Assembly (NCBI RefSeq): GCF_029360585.1 | Contig: NZ_JAQZSJ010000011.1 | Span: 62,001 to 126,000 of the forward strand | DNA from: Cohnella caldifontis | GTDB taxonomy: Bacteria; Bacillota; Bacilli; Paenibacillales; Paenibacillaceae | DNA: 64,000 bases | Direction: 5' to 3' | Shown here: positions 8,999 through 16,713 of the stretch, one piece after another | Numbering within the stretch: the first letter of the stretch is position 1 | How the letters are laid out: each line of letters starts with the position of its first letter | Made by a program: the position numbers and the translations under genes | Notes under the pieces: generated by a model | The model's database searches: none | Told to the model about the DNA's origin: nothing | The model's input: the letters and a program-made list of their open reading frames with translations, nothing else

Positions 8999-10300
8999 TT
9001 AATAATGCATGACGAAAGCAGCCAGATGATCCGCTGCGAAAACGTCCGGATCGGGATTGAAGTATTTCTGCTTCAACCCGAATGCGAAGGATTCGCCGGT
9101 TACGGAACCCGCGTCCCACGTCGTGTCCTGGGCGATCCACGCACCGTTCACGTAGGTTTCCACCCACGCATGGTTATAGTCGGTTGCGTTGATGTAACTC
9201 ACCGGCTCCGGATCGCCGGTACCCGCCATCCCCCAGACGACTTTGGCCTTGATGCCGGCTGCGCGGTTCAGCGCGGCGGTCAGCTTGGCATATCCGTCGC
9301 AAACCGCTTTCTTGCGGTGGAGGATTTGAACGGCGGTATACCCATGGATGTTGCCCGTAAACAATTCTTCCGTATCGTACGCAATGTGGGTCGACACCCA
9401 ATCGTGAATCGCCTGCGTTTTGGATAAGTCGTCCGTGAGACCTTCCGTGATCTGCTTCGCCAGTGCCTTGATTTCGGCATTGTCGCTGTTTACTTCGGGC
9501 GTCGGCTTCAGATAGGTATTGTCGGTAGAGCCGGATTTGTTGGTCAGCGTCACGGCAAACAAGTTCTCCATGCCTTCGGACAAGGGAGCTCCGGTCGCCC
9601 GGTCATACAAGGAAACCGTGTATTGTCCGGCCCCGTCGGAGAGATATAGCAATTCGTCCAACTGGCCTTTGATCGGGTCGGCGATTTTGTAGCGCGGCAG
9701 CTCGCCTTGCTTGACGATCTTGACGAGAACCGGCGCGGCGGATTTCAGGGGTCCCCACAAATACACGGTATTGTCCGACGTCTTTACGGAGGAAATCGTC
9801 ATCCCGTTCTTCGCGACATATTGCGCGATCAAAGCGGCTTCTTGAGCCGCGCGGTCTTTCAGCTTCTCGTACGTACTATAGCTGTAGTTGCTCGTGGTTT
9901 TCAGGCTGAGTTTCTTGGCGATGGTGCCGAGCGGGGCGACAATGGCGTCGTCGGTGGACCGGACTTTCTCCTCCAGATTGATCTTCTTGCCGTTGAGGTA
10001 AGCGGTCTGCTGGCCCGTGGTCAATTTCAACACGGTTTTTCCTTTGGTCAGGGTGACCGACTTTTTATCGCCGCTCCAAGCAAGGGTTACGCCGGAATCG
10101 GACGGAACTCCCTGCACGATATAGATGACGTCATGCGAGCGGCCCCTGTTGTCGACGTAGCCTTGGATATAAAAGGCGTCTTTCGGAACGACCGTCGTTA
10201 CTTGATCCGCCGGTTTGGCCGAGGCCGAGCTTGTTCCCAGCAGGGAGCCGATCAGAATCGCGGCCGCGCCGAGCTGCGCGATTTTCTTGGCTAGATTCAT
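8999..10300 (-). CDS. Secreted transglutaminase-like protein with stalk-type N-domain
   Basis: 433 residues. A signal peptide (about residues 1-27, ends SSASA) is followed by a region resembling the copper-amine-oxidase N-terminal stalk domain common in Paenibacillus surface proteins, then from about residue 300 a transglutaminase-like cysteine-peptidase domain. The expected triad is visible: Cys in KKAVCDGYAKL, His in TDYNHAWVETY and Asp in AQDTTWDAG. Such proteins cross-link or cleave peptides at the cell surface; the actual substrate is unknown. The start is the ATG 7 bp after AAAGGACG, and the longer reading frame upstream is not needed. The last residues AFVMHY show no sorting signal. 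Confidence 0.82.
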   Translation of the reverse strand: MNLAKKIAQLGAAAILIGSLLGTSSASAKPADQVTTVVPKDAFYIQGYVDNRGRSHDVIYIVQGVPSDSGVTLAWSGDKKSVTLTKGKTVLKLTTGQQTAYLNGKKINLEEKVRSTDDAIVAPLGTIAKKLSLKTTSNYSYSTYEKLKDRAAQEAALIAQYVAKNGMTISSVKTSDNTVYLWGPLKSAAPVLVKIVKQGELPRYKIADPIKGQLDELLYLSDGAGQYTVSLYDRATGAPLSEGMENLFAVTLTNKSGSTDNTYLKPTPEVNSDNAEIKALAKQITEGLTDDLSKTQAIHDWVSTHIAYDTEELFTGNIHGYTAVQILHRKKAVCDGYAKLTAALNRAAGIKAKVVWGMAGTGDPEPVSYINATDYNHAWVETYVNGAWIAQDTTWDAGSVTGESFAFGLKQKYFNPDPDVFAADHLAAFVMHY

Positions 10301-10484
10301 GAGGACGTCCTTTCCGTAGGTGCTATAATGTGGAATATAGTGGAAAGTGTACACGCCTATCGCACGGCCGTCTATGAAAAAAATGGCAGTTTTGCGCGAA
10401 GCATGAAAGTGCAGCAAATGCGCGGGAAAAAGCAAGAATGGAGGGAGTGCCCACCATCATCGGCAAATTCCGTTCAGCATACGA

Positions 10485-11129
10485 TCATCCTTCTTGTGCA
10501 ACCGTCTCTTCTACTGCGGCACTTTGGTCCTCGTACATGACCTCGACGCTGTCCGCGTGGACCTGCGATAACCCTTGGGACACCCACCGGCAAAGCGCTA
10601 GATAAATCAAGTACGAAATCAGATCGACGACGCTCGTCGCGAGCAGCAAAGCGTTGCTGGGATCGTCGGCCCGTTGGATGGCCCGGTTGAGTCCGTTCGA
10701 CGCCATGATGACAATCAACAAGGGGACAGCCATGCCGCTCACCCAGGCGCCCGCTTTCCGGAGACGCGCCGTTTCCGTCTGAAAATGGGTGCCGATCATG
10801 TTGTAAATCGAAGGAATTCCGTAAAGGTTGTAGAACGGGACGATCGTGCAGGCCAATGCGCCTCCGGGCGTGCGGGGATAACGCGGAAACAGCCGGTTCA
10901 AATCCATATGCACCCGGTAGAGCCAAACCAAGTAAAGGACCAGTACGATGTAATACAGCACCGTCAGCGCCACGCCAATGAATTCGTAAACCGGATACAG
11001 CTTATCGGAGAAGAAGTCTGCACCGGCAGAATAGACGATCGTCGACAGCAGGTCCGCGGTTTGCAAGACCACGAGCGCCGACAGCAATATTTTCAGAAGA
11101 CCGGATATCGTATCGGATTTCAGTTTCAT
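10485..11129 (-). CDS. Multi-pass membrane protein, possibly DUF4328-like
   Basis: 214 residues with about five hydrophobic segments. The middle reads WLYRVHMDLNRLFPRYP then TPGGALACTIVPFYNLY, a pattern I associate with DUF4328 membrane proteins, but with limited confidence. No catalytic motif is visible. Its ATG overlaps the stop of the upstream Lon-like protease gene (ATGA), so the two are translationally coupled. A membrane partner or substrate of that protease is a reasonable but untested idea. Confidence 0.65.
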   Translation of the reverse strand: MKLKSDTISGLLKILLSALVVLQTADLLSTIVYSAGADFFSDKLYPVYEFIGVALTVLYYIVLVLYLVWLYRVHMDLNRLFPRYPRTPGGALACTIVPFYNLYGIPSIYNMIGTHFQTETARLRKAGAWVSGMAVPLLIVIMASNGLNRAIQRADDPSNALLLATSVVDLISYLIYLALCRWVSQGLSQVHADSVEVMYEDQSAAVEETVAQEG

Positions 11130-11932
11130 GGACGGCTCTCCTCCAACAGGGGCGATTTGGGCAGATTTTTCAGAAAATCCACCGCTTCCTCCAGCGTATC
11201 TACCGGCACGATTCGGAGATGAAGATTCAACTCTTGCTTGACCTGGAAAGCTTCTTCCTCATTGCTCAGCCCTTCATAGGGGTAGCGGTCCTTGTCCTTC
11301 GGGACGAAGAAATAATCGGCCCCTGCTTGCTCGGCGGTCCGCAGCTTGTCCCGAATCGCGCCCACGGAGCCGACCGTATGATCGTCCTCCAGCGTTCCGG
11401 TACCTGCGATGCAGTACGTTCCGAAGGGGTGAATCGAAAAATTTTCGTGCAACGCTTCTTCGACCAGGCCGATCCCCAGCATGAGTCCGATGGAATCGCC
11501 GTAATAATCCGCGGTCTGCTCGATCAGCGAGTCCAGCCGCGTCCGCCTTTCCGACTCCCCGAGATTTTCTTCCGCATACTGCTCCGCGGAATCCACGGCA
11601 CGCTGGATGACCTCGTCGCGCAAATCTTCGCCCGCGTCCATCTCGAAGTCCAAAACATCTTCGACCCAGGGATCGGCGGGAGTAAACCGCGCATCCGGGT
11701 AGGATCGGGCGGCGGTCCATTTTTCGAAGAGATTGCGGGTAATGCCTTCCCGGACGTAGACGAAGTTGACGCTTCCGTCGACGCCGATGTCCCGGACAGG
11801 GACGATTTCACCCATGGCCGTATATTGTTCGTACCTCGGCATCACGCAATAGACGGCCGCGCCGATCGGGATCAGGAGCAGGACGGCGGCCCAAATCAAG
11901 GGCCGGCGGTTTTTGTTGGCGGTGAATCGCAA
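11126..11932 (-). CDS. Membrane-anchored Lon-like (S16) serine protease domain protein
   Basis: 268 residues: one N-terminal membrane segment (about residues 10-30) and a C-terminal Lon proteolytic domain with the active part outside. The Ser motif is GDSIGLMLGIGL instead of the usual GPSAG, then IAGTGTLEDDHTVGSVGAI and the Lys region RDKLRTAEQAGADYFFVP, matching the Ser-Lys dyad layout of YlbL-type proteins. There is no ATPase and no clear PDZ domain. It heads a two-gene unit with an overlapping membrane protein. The proline-to-aspartate change at the active motif may mark a divergent or altered activity. Confidence 0.78.
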   Translation of the reverse strand: MRFTANKNRRPLIWAAVLLLIPIGAAVYCVMPRYEQYTAMGEIVPVRDIGVDGSVNFVYVREGITRNLFEKWTAARSYPDARFTPADPWVEDVLDFEMDAGEDLRDEVIQRAVDSAEQYAEENLGESERRTRLDSLIEQTADYYGDSIGLMLGIGLVEEALHENFSIHPFGTYCIAGTGTLEDDHTVGSVGAIRDKLRTAEQAGADYFFVPKDKDRYPYEGLSNEEEAFQVKQELNLHLRIVPVDTLEEAVDFLKNLPKSPLLEESRP

Positions 11933-12064
11933 GTTTTTCCCCCAATCCGCTTCTGGGAAATAAAGGATAACCAGGAGGTTTCGACAAATGGATTCGACAA
12001 AACCCCTGATTATTCCTCCCTGAAGAGAAGCCGGAAAAAATTCGAGGAAATATCGAAATGGTAC

Positions 12065-12095
12065 TTGAACCTGACACTGGGTCAGGATTTAGGAT
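12065..12095 (+). promoter_or_regulatory. MerR-type promoter with 19-bp spacer and operator dyad
   Basis: -35 TTGAAC (12065-12070) and -10 TAGGAT (12090-12095) are separated by 19 bp, the overlong spacer that marks promoters twisted open by MerR-family activators. The spacer holds a dyad CCTGAC-ACTGG-GTCAGG (12070-12086). It lies 45 bp upstream of a broken MerR/TipAS gene, so it is the old autoregulated promoter of that gene. Confidence 0.75.
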
Positions 12096-12139
12096 GAAGG
12101 TGTCGACAAATCCGTTTCGCGCGAAATGAGGAGTGGAGT

Positions 12140-12490
12140 TTGAACCAATCATTTTGGAAAGTCGGGGAGTTGGCGGCAAGAATGAGCAATTGGAAAAGCT
12201 GAAAAAGCGGGGCGAGGCTCTCGGACCGAACAAGATCGGGGAAGTGGAGAACGAGTAGCCCGACCTGATCGCGAAGGTGCGCGGGAAGATGGAAAGCGGG
12301 GCCCCAGCGGACGATCCGGAGGTGCCGAAGCTGGCCGCCCGTTGGAGAGAACTGATGAATTCACGGGGGGGACGGCGAGATCCTCCGAGCGGCCGAGCGC
12401 TTCCATGCGGAGAATCGGGACAACGCGATCCAATTCGGGATGGACGGCGAGTTGTACCGGTATATCCAGGAAGCAATGGCTCGATTGTAA
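12140..12490 (+). pseudogene. Decayed MerR-family regulator with TipAS-like drug-binding domain
   Basis: The first 14 codons from TTG 12140 read as a normal MerR N-terminus (FWKVGELAAR). The frame then jumps to a TipAS-like C-terminal domain: EQLEKLKKRGEALGPNKIG, a stop codon where a conserved Trp of a E-W-P motif is expected (TGG to TAG), VRGKMESGAPADDPEVPKLA, then a one-base frameshift inside the FTGGDGEI motif, ending GMDGELYRYIQEAMARL at 12490. Most of the HTH and linker are deleted. The gene cannot make a working activator. TipAS regulators sense thiopeptides and similar drugs in other bacteria. A GC hairpin follows. Confidence 0.85.
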
Positions 12491-12496
12491 TGGGGC

Positions 12497-12530
12497 GGGA
12501 GGTTGCCGTTGCGGGCAGCCTCCCTTTCTT
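12497..12530. terminator. Terminator between TipAS pseudogene and Uma2 gene
   Basis: GGGAGGTTGCC - short loop - GGGCAGCCTCCC pairs over about 11 bp and is followed by TTTCTT on the + strand. It sits between convergent reading frames, so it may serve both. Confidence 0.7.
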
Positions 12531-13245
12531 ATTCGAACATATCGTTAAGGTTCACGGAGAGCCCCTCGAAAAAGCAGCTGCGAACGTCCATATCCGCCGA
12601 TTTGGAAAACGCCTTGTAGTCGGAAATCTCTTTGTCGTCCAGCCGATAAACGAGGACCTGATCCTTCATGGGGTCGACGATCCAGTACTCCCTCACCCCG
12701 CATTCCTTATACAGTTCCAGTTTCTTGAGCATGTCCTTGCTTCGGGTGGAGGGAGACAGCACTTCGACGACGAGCGTAGGAGTGCCGAGGTATTTGCCCT
12801 TGTCGTCCAGATTGGTTTTGTCGCAAATGACGAACACGTCCGGTTGAACGACGCAGATATTATCCGACGATTTAGGCAGCGTGATATCGAAAGGGGATGT
12901 AAGCGGCACGCAATCCTTGCCTTTAAACCAATTATAGAAGGTACCCAAGATCTCTTGAACGGCCTTCTGGTGCTTATACGATGGGGCTGCTAAGTTGTAG
13001 ACGACGCCGTCGATCAGCTCGTAACGCTGTTCCGACGACTCCGTCAATTCGAGAAATTCCTCGTAAGTGACCCGTTCGCCGGAAGTGGAATAGGAGGCTT
13101 GGTGTTCTTTCACGGTATCGGCAACGATAGCCGTGACCGCCGCGATATCCTTGCCGTTCCGCGTCACGATGATTTCTTCTCCGGCTTCGGCGAACTTCAA
13201 GTATTTGCCGAAGTTGTTTTGCACCTCGGTGGATGAGACTCGCAT
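12529..13245 (-). CDS. Phd/YefM-like antitoxin domain fused to Uma2-family nuclease domain
   Basis: 238 residues. Residues 1-50 (MRVSSTEVQNNFGKYLKFAE, EEIIVTRNGKDIAAVT) match the Phd/YefM DNA-binding antitoxin fold. From about residue 60 the protein is a Uma2/DUF820 domain of the PD-(D/E)XK type: YEEFLELTESSEQRYELIDG, then VVQPDVFVICDK (Asp), LVVEVLSPSTR (Glu) and KLELYKECGVREYWIVDP (Lys/Glu). Nuclease activity is predicted by fold, not shown. No separate toxin gene is next to it. ATG 13245 has AAAGGGGGAT upstream. Palindromes in its promoter suggest self-regulation by the Phd part. Confidence 0.85.
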   Translation of the reverse strand: MRVSSTEVQNNFGKYLKFAEAGEEIIVTRNGKDIAAVTAIVADTVKEHQASYSTSGERVTYEEFLELTESSEQRYELIDGVVYNLAAPSYKHQKAVQEILGTFYNWFKGKDCVPLTSPFDITLPKSSDNICVVQPDVFVICDKTNLDDKGKYLGTPTLVVEVLSPSTRSKDMLKKLELYKECGVREYWIVDPMKDQVLVYRLDDKEISDYKAFSKSADMDVRSCFFEGLSVNLNDMFE

Positions 13246-13265
13246 TAGGCATCCCCCTTTTGAAT

Positions 13266-13324
13266 TTAGCTAATATAATTTTATTATACGGAAGTTAGCT
13301 AATTTTTCAAGAGGGAATAGCTAA
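13266..13324 (-). promoter_or_regulatory. Promoter and triple-palindrome operator of the Phd-Uma2 gene
   Basis: On the minus strand -35 TTGAAA (13310-13305) and -10 TATAAT (13288-13283) are 16 bp apart. The self-complementary word TTAGCTAA occurs in the spacer (13295-13302), just downstream of the -10 (13266-13273), and as ATAGCTAA upstream (13317-13324). Phd-type antitoxins bind short palindromes at their own promoters, so these are likely operator sites of the fusion protein. Confidence 0.7.
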
Positions 13325-13331
13325 GGTATGA

Positions 13332-13371
13332 AAAAGGCTGAAGAACCTGCGCGCCGCTTCCTCAGCCTTTT
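13332..13371. terminator. Terminator after the two small minus-strand genes
   Basis: AAAAGGCTGA and TCAGCCTTTT form a 10-bp perfect stem with A and T flanks, functional in either direction. It ends transcription from the small genes at 13377-13668 before the Uma2 promoter. Confidence 0.85.
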
Positions 13372-13376
13372 GTCTT

Positions 13377-13469
13377 TCATTGCTTTTGGTTGGTCGAACC
13401 CGGCACCGCGGAATCGTGGTTGTTGCCGGGCGGCTGTTTGCCTTGGTTTCTGGATCTTTTACGCGCCAT
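13377..13469 (-). CDS. Small basic protein, 30 residues
   Basis: ATG at 13469 is preceded by AAAGGAGGATC at ideal spacing. The peptide MARKRSRNQGKQPPGNNHDS and a further ten residues (AVPGSTNQKQ) is Arg/Lys/Asn/Gln-rich, hydrophilic and has no membrane segment. It lies 13 bp after another small gene and before a terminator, so it is probably real. The composition recalls small spore proteins, but I do not recognise a family. Confidence 0.6.
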   Translation of the reverse strand: MARKRSRNQGKQPPGNNHDSAVPGSTNQKQ

Positions 13470-13482
13470 TTCCGATCCTCCT

Positions 13483-13668
13483 TTAGGTATCGTTTCTTAC
13501 GATCACTTCATCCAGCGAAGTGTGCGCGTCGCGGTGGGCCGCCTTCGCGATTTCGCGATCGGTGTCGCTGCAGCCCTGAATGTCGTCCGCCGCTTCGGCT
13601 TGTTGATTCAACTGTTCTTCGATTTGCCCGATGCCGTGAGCTCCTTGATGGTTCCGGCTAGTCGACAT
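13483..13668 (-). CDS. Small hydrophilic protein, 61 residues
   Basis: Starts at ATG 13668, 9 bp after CGGAGGTG. Sequence runs MSTSRNHQGAHGIGQIEEQL and is rich in Gln, Asp, Glu and Ala with one Cys and no hydrophobic segment; a helical charged middle is likely. No family recognised. Expressed with the 30-residue gene downstream and divergent from the sulfurtransferase gene. The pair may be sporulation-related, by composition only. Confidence 0.6.
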   Translation of the reverse strand: MSTSRNHQGAHGIGQIEEQLNQQAEAADDIQGCSDTDREIAKAAHRDAHTSLDEVIVRNDT

Positions 13669-13815
13669 GGCTGATTCACCTCCGTTTGTCCCGATGTCGT
13701 CCCTGACTTAATGTGCGACATTCGGAGAGGAATTAATCGCCAATGCATAGAGAGCGGGCCTTCGGCTTCTCGTGGTAAAATGAAGGGAGCGGATATTGTG
13801 AAAGGGTGGTTTCGG

Positions 13816-14652
13816 TTGCGAAATGTCGTGAGTATGAAATGGCTTTTGGCGCGGATGTACGAACCGGATTTGGTGATCGTGGATTGCCGGTTCCAGTTGG
13901 GCCAGCCGGAATCGGGCCGAGCGGCTTTTGAAGAATCGCACATTCCCGGCGCGGTCTACCTGGACTTGGAGAAGGATTTGTCCGCTCCGGTCGGAGAACA
14001 TGGCGGTCGCCACCCGCTGCCGGATATTGCGACATTGACGGGAACGTTGAGCCGCGCGGGGATCGGCAACAACGTCAGGGTCGTCGCCTACGACGATCAA
14101 GGCGGGGCAATGGCTTCGCGGTTGTGGTGGCTGCTGAAATACCTCGGGCATGAGCAGGCGTACGTGATGGACGAGGGGTTCTCCGCATGGGTGAAGGCGG
14201 GGTATCCAGTGTCCTCGGAGCAGAAGGTGCCGATCCCGTCGCAGTTTCTCGCAACCGTGCAGCATAACATGCTGGCGGAAGTGGACGAAGTTCGGGAGCT
14301 GCTCGGTTCTGACCGCGTTACCTTGGTCGACTCGCGCGAAGCCCCGCGCTACCGCGGCGAAGTGGAGCCGATCGACCGCGTCGCCGGGCACATTCCCGGC
14401 GCGATCAACCGGTTCTGGAAAGACGCGTTGGACGAACGCGGCGCCTGGAAAGACGCCGCCGGTCAAGCGGCGCGGTTCGACGATCTGCCGCGTGATCGCG
14501 AGCTCATCGTTTATTGCGGCTCCGGCGTCACCGCCTGTCCGAACGTACTCGCGCTGCAGGAAGCGGGCTTTCAGAGGGTGCGCCTGTATGCGGGCAGCTG
14601 GAGCGATTGGATTTCGTTTAGCGAGAATCCGATTGCGACGGGAGACGAGTAA
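13816..14652 (+). CDS. sseA: 3-mercaptopyruvate sulfurtransferase (two rhodanese domains)
   Basis: Transfers sulfur from 3-mercaptopyruvate (or thiosulfate) to an acceptor. Two rhodanese domains: an inactive N-terminal one (LVIVDCRFQLGQPESGRAAF, then HIPGAVYLDL) and a catalytic C-terminal one with active-site loop YCGSGVTACPN near residue 235. CGSGVTA is typical of mercaptopyruvate enzymes rather than CRKGVTA of thiosulfate enzymes. The preferred start is TTG 13816, 6 bp after AAAGGGTGG, which gives RNVVSMKWLLARMYEPD at the normal N-terminus and 278 residues; GTG 13798 and ATG 13780 are alternatives. Its last codons and downstream terminator recur elsewhere in the window as a repeat. Confidence 0.92.
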   Translation: MRNVVSMKWLLARMYEPDLVIVDCRFQLGQPESGRAAFEESHIPGAVYLDLEKDLSAPVGEHGGRHPLPDIATLTGTLSRAGIGNNVRVVAYDDQGGAMASRLWWLLKYLGHEQAYVMDEGFSAWVKAGYPVSSEQKVPIPSQFLATVQHNMLAEVDEVRELLGSDRVTLVDSREAPRYRGEVEPIDRVAGHIPGAINRFWKDALDERGAWKDAAGQAARFDDLPRDRELIVYCGSGVTACPNVLALQEAGFQRVRLYAGSWSDWISFSENPIATGDE

Positions 14653-14754
14653 GATCTGAAAACCCTCGTCGGACGCGGGTTGGAGGGCTGTGACAGGTTG
14701 CCGGGAGGCGGGCTGTTGCGGCCCTTTTTGGGATTTCCGTTCAACAGCTTGCAA
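14596..14754 (+). repeat. Copy A of the sulfurtransferase-tail/terminator repeat (parent copy)
   Basis: Contains the last 19 codons of sseA (SWSDWISFSENPIATGDE), about 35 bp of spacer (GGACGCGGGTT), a G/C hairpin and a CGTTCAACAGCTTGCAA tail. The same order of parts reappears at 18825-18982; parts of it reappear at 17135 and 31060. Since the tail is functional here, this is probably the source copy. Confidence 0.75.
14685..14729 (+). terminator. Terminator of sseA
   Basis: GGGCTGTGACAG pairs with CTGTTGCGGCCC over 12 bp including G-U pairs, loop GTTGCCGGGAGGCGGG, followed by TTTTT. The same stem with compensating changes occurs at 18910 and 31075. Confidence 0.85.
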
Positions 14755-15136
14755 ACAAAGAAATCGGAGAAAGCAGTTGCCAGAGGCCCGGAGCCAGCCA
14801 CAGTCCGGAAGTCGGGTCAGGTGGTTGTTGAATGCTTGTCGGTTTCGCTTGTGTCCCTCCACAATCAGGCACGGCGCAATCTTTTGTGCGGAGCAAGTGA
14901 ACGATCCCCATTGGGAGCAATTCGCTCGGCTTTCCTTTGCGTTCCCGGTATCCCCCAATTTGGCGGCATCAGCAGCAGGAACGCGCAGGGTCTGGGCGTG
15001 GACGGGGCAAAACGCTAAGCCAGCCACAGCTCAAGGCATCGGGAACGGGAGCCGTCCGGAGCGCCAAGCAAAACTTATTGTAATTGCAGTGAACGATTCG
15101 CAATCGGCTCTTGTCTAATAGTGTGGAGGTGAACAC
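14755..15136. other. Gene-free gap before the ECF sigma gene
   Basis: No start/ribosome-site combination supports a gene here on either strand. The stretch contains several words ending in CAAG and AGCAAT plus open frames without initiation signals; it looks like remnant or repeat-derived DNA. It ends with the ribosome site GGAGGTG of the sigma factor gene. Confidence 0.4.
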
Positions 15137-15682
15137 GTGAAATCCCATATAGAGTTTCGATACTTGGTGAATATGGATCGTATGGACAAGACGGATCTGT
15201 ATGAACTGATGACTGCATATGGAGACGATGTAAGGAAATACGCTTATGCCATCACCAAAAACAGGGAACAGGCCAAAGATATTGCTCAGGAAGTGTTTCT
15301 TAAAGTATTTCGCAGCGTTGGTTCGTTCAAGGGCGAGTCTTCTATGAAAACATGGCTATTTACAATCACAAGAAATCTCGCCATCAACGAATTAAAGTCG
15401 AGTTATATGCGTCGCATCGTTTTATTCGGTTGGGTGAAGCCGCAAAAGAATGTACGGTCAGCGGAAATGGATTACTTGACGGAACAATCTGTTCGTGAGA
15501 TTAGAGATATCATTATGAAGTTGCCGAGTAAGCTGCGAGAGGTTCTTATTTTGACGCTTGAACACGAACTGACGATGGCAGAGATCGCTAAACTAGTGAA
15601 TGTATCGGAAGGCACGGTTAAATCGAGATTACATAGGGCACGCCAAATCGTTAATAGAAAATGGAGGGTGACAGAGCCATGA
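15137..15682 (+). CDS. ECF-type RNA polymerase sigma factor
   Basis: 181 residues with the two ECF regions. Sigma2: DDVRKYAYAITKNREQAKDI, AQEVFLKVFRSVGSFKGES, WLFTITRNLAINELK. Sigma4: LPSKLREVLILTLEHELTMA, EIAKLVNVSEGTVKSRLHRA. It directs RNA polymerase to stress-type promoters. GTG start 7 bp after GGAGGTG. Its stop overlaps the ATG of a one-membrane-segment protein that is probably its partner or anti-sigma factor. Codon use here is more A/T-rich than in neighbours. Confidence 0.93.
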   Translation: MKSHIEFRYLVNMDRMDKTDLYELMTAYGDDVRKYAYAITKNREQAKDIAQEVFLKVFRSVGSFKGESSMKTWLFTITRNLAINELKSSYMRRIVLFGWVKPQKNVRSAEMDYLTEQSVREIRDIIMKLPSKLREVLILTLEHELTMAEIAKLVNVSEGTVKSRLHRARQIVNRKWRVTEP

Positions 15683-16713
15683 ACGAGCGATCGAAGGATT
15701 GGGAGGGCAGAGTAAAGCAGGGACTATTTACGGAGGAGGTTTTTTCCGACGAGATGAAGCGATCGGTGTTGGAGGCCGTAGATCGTCAACCTGGTTATTT
15801 CTCTTGGCAATGGAAGCGTCTTGCGGGGGCAGTAGTCTTGGGTATTATTTCGGTAATTTTGATCGCAAATTGGCCAAACGGCAATGACAACGAGGCAGCT
15901 TCCGGTTTATCCGACGAGATGAAGATGCCCGTCATATTCAAGCCTCTCGACGCTAGAGATTGGACACCCGGTCAGATGATTACTCAATCGGACCCTGACA
16001 TTCTTCCGGGGTTATCCAATAAGTACAACCCATTAAAAAATAAGACAAACGGGTATATCAGGCAGATTCCGTTTAGCGATATTCAATTGATTGATGAAAA
16101 GCAAATAGACGGTTTCGGAACGGCATTGCATTATACCTTGAAACCAGATTCAGAGAACCCTCATAAACTTAAAGAAAACACGGAGTTATTTGGATTTACG
16201 GTAAACGGATCATCCCGGCCAGGGACGTTATACGATTTTGGCTTGGGGCATATGTATGACCAACAGTTCAGCATGACACGACTGTTCGGACAAGAGGTGC
16301 TCAAGATCGAACAACCGGTTTGCAGAACCGATGGCGAAGCGTGCGCCTGGTACTTGAAAAAGGATGCGGATGGACTGGTCTCCTCGTACATGGAACTTGA
16401 TGCCGCCAGCTATGAACGTGATTTGGATGGCGATGGAAAAGAAGAGGCGGTGGTTGTTACCCATAAACAAAATCAAATCTACATCTTTAAAGAACAAGAT
16501 GGACAGCTCTTATGGGCAAGCATAAGAGACATTTTGAAAGCCAATCAAAATGACACCATACATTATGATGACGCCAGCGGCACTTTTACGGTACATTCTA
16601 CAGGAGGGGAAGATGCCGTTAGCGTTTATCTCTATAAGGAAGGGCCGAATTCGCTTGTTAGAATAGATAGCAACGGCAATATCATGCAAATAACGGATAA
16701 ACCTTCATCTTAA
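15679..16713 (+). CDS. Single-pass membrane protein paired with ECF sigma factor (putative anti-sigma/regulator)
   Basis: 344 residues. A cytoplasmic N-terminus of about 50 residues (FTEEVFSDEMKRSVLEAVDR, typical position of an anti-sigma domain) is followed by one membrane helix near residues 53-70 and a large outside domain. That domain holds an FG-GAP/VCBS-like calcium motif, YERDLDGDGKEEAVVVTH, near residue 245. ATG overlaps the sigma stop (ATGA), so expression is coupled. The zinc anti-sigma HxxxCxxC motif is absent, so if it restrains the sigma factor it is not a ZAS-type protein. Function inferred from gene order and topology. Confidence 0.72.
   Translation: MNERSKDWEGRVKQGLFTEEVFSDEMKRSVLEAVDRQPGYFSWQWKRLAGAVVLGIISVILIANWPNGNDNEAASGLSDEMKMPVIFKPLDARDWTPGQMITQSDPDILPGLSNKYNPLKNKTNGYIRQIPFSDIQLIDEKQIDGFGTALHYTLKPDSENPHKLKENTELFGFTVNGSSRPGTLYDFGLGHMYDQQFSMTRLFGQEVLKIEQPVCRTDGEACAWYLKKDADGLVSSYMELDAASYERDLDGDGKEEAVVVTHKQNQIYIFKEQDGQLLWASIRDILKANQNDTIHYDDASGTFTVHSTGGEDAVSVYLYKEGPNSLVRIDSNGNIMQITDKPSS

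Noticed and set aside
13708-15027. 439-codon minus-strand frame overlapping the sulfurtransferase gene
   Set aside because: It is antisense to a complete, well-recognised gene for most of its length, has no ribosome site and no family motif; treated as shadow coding.
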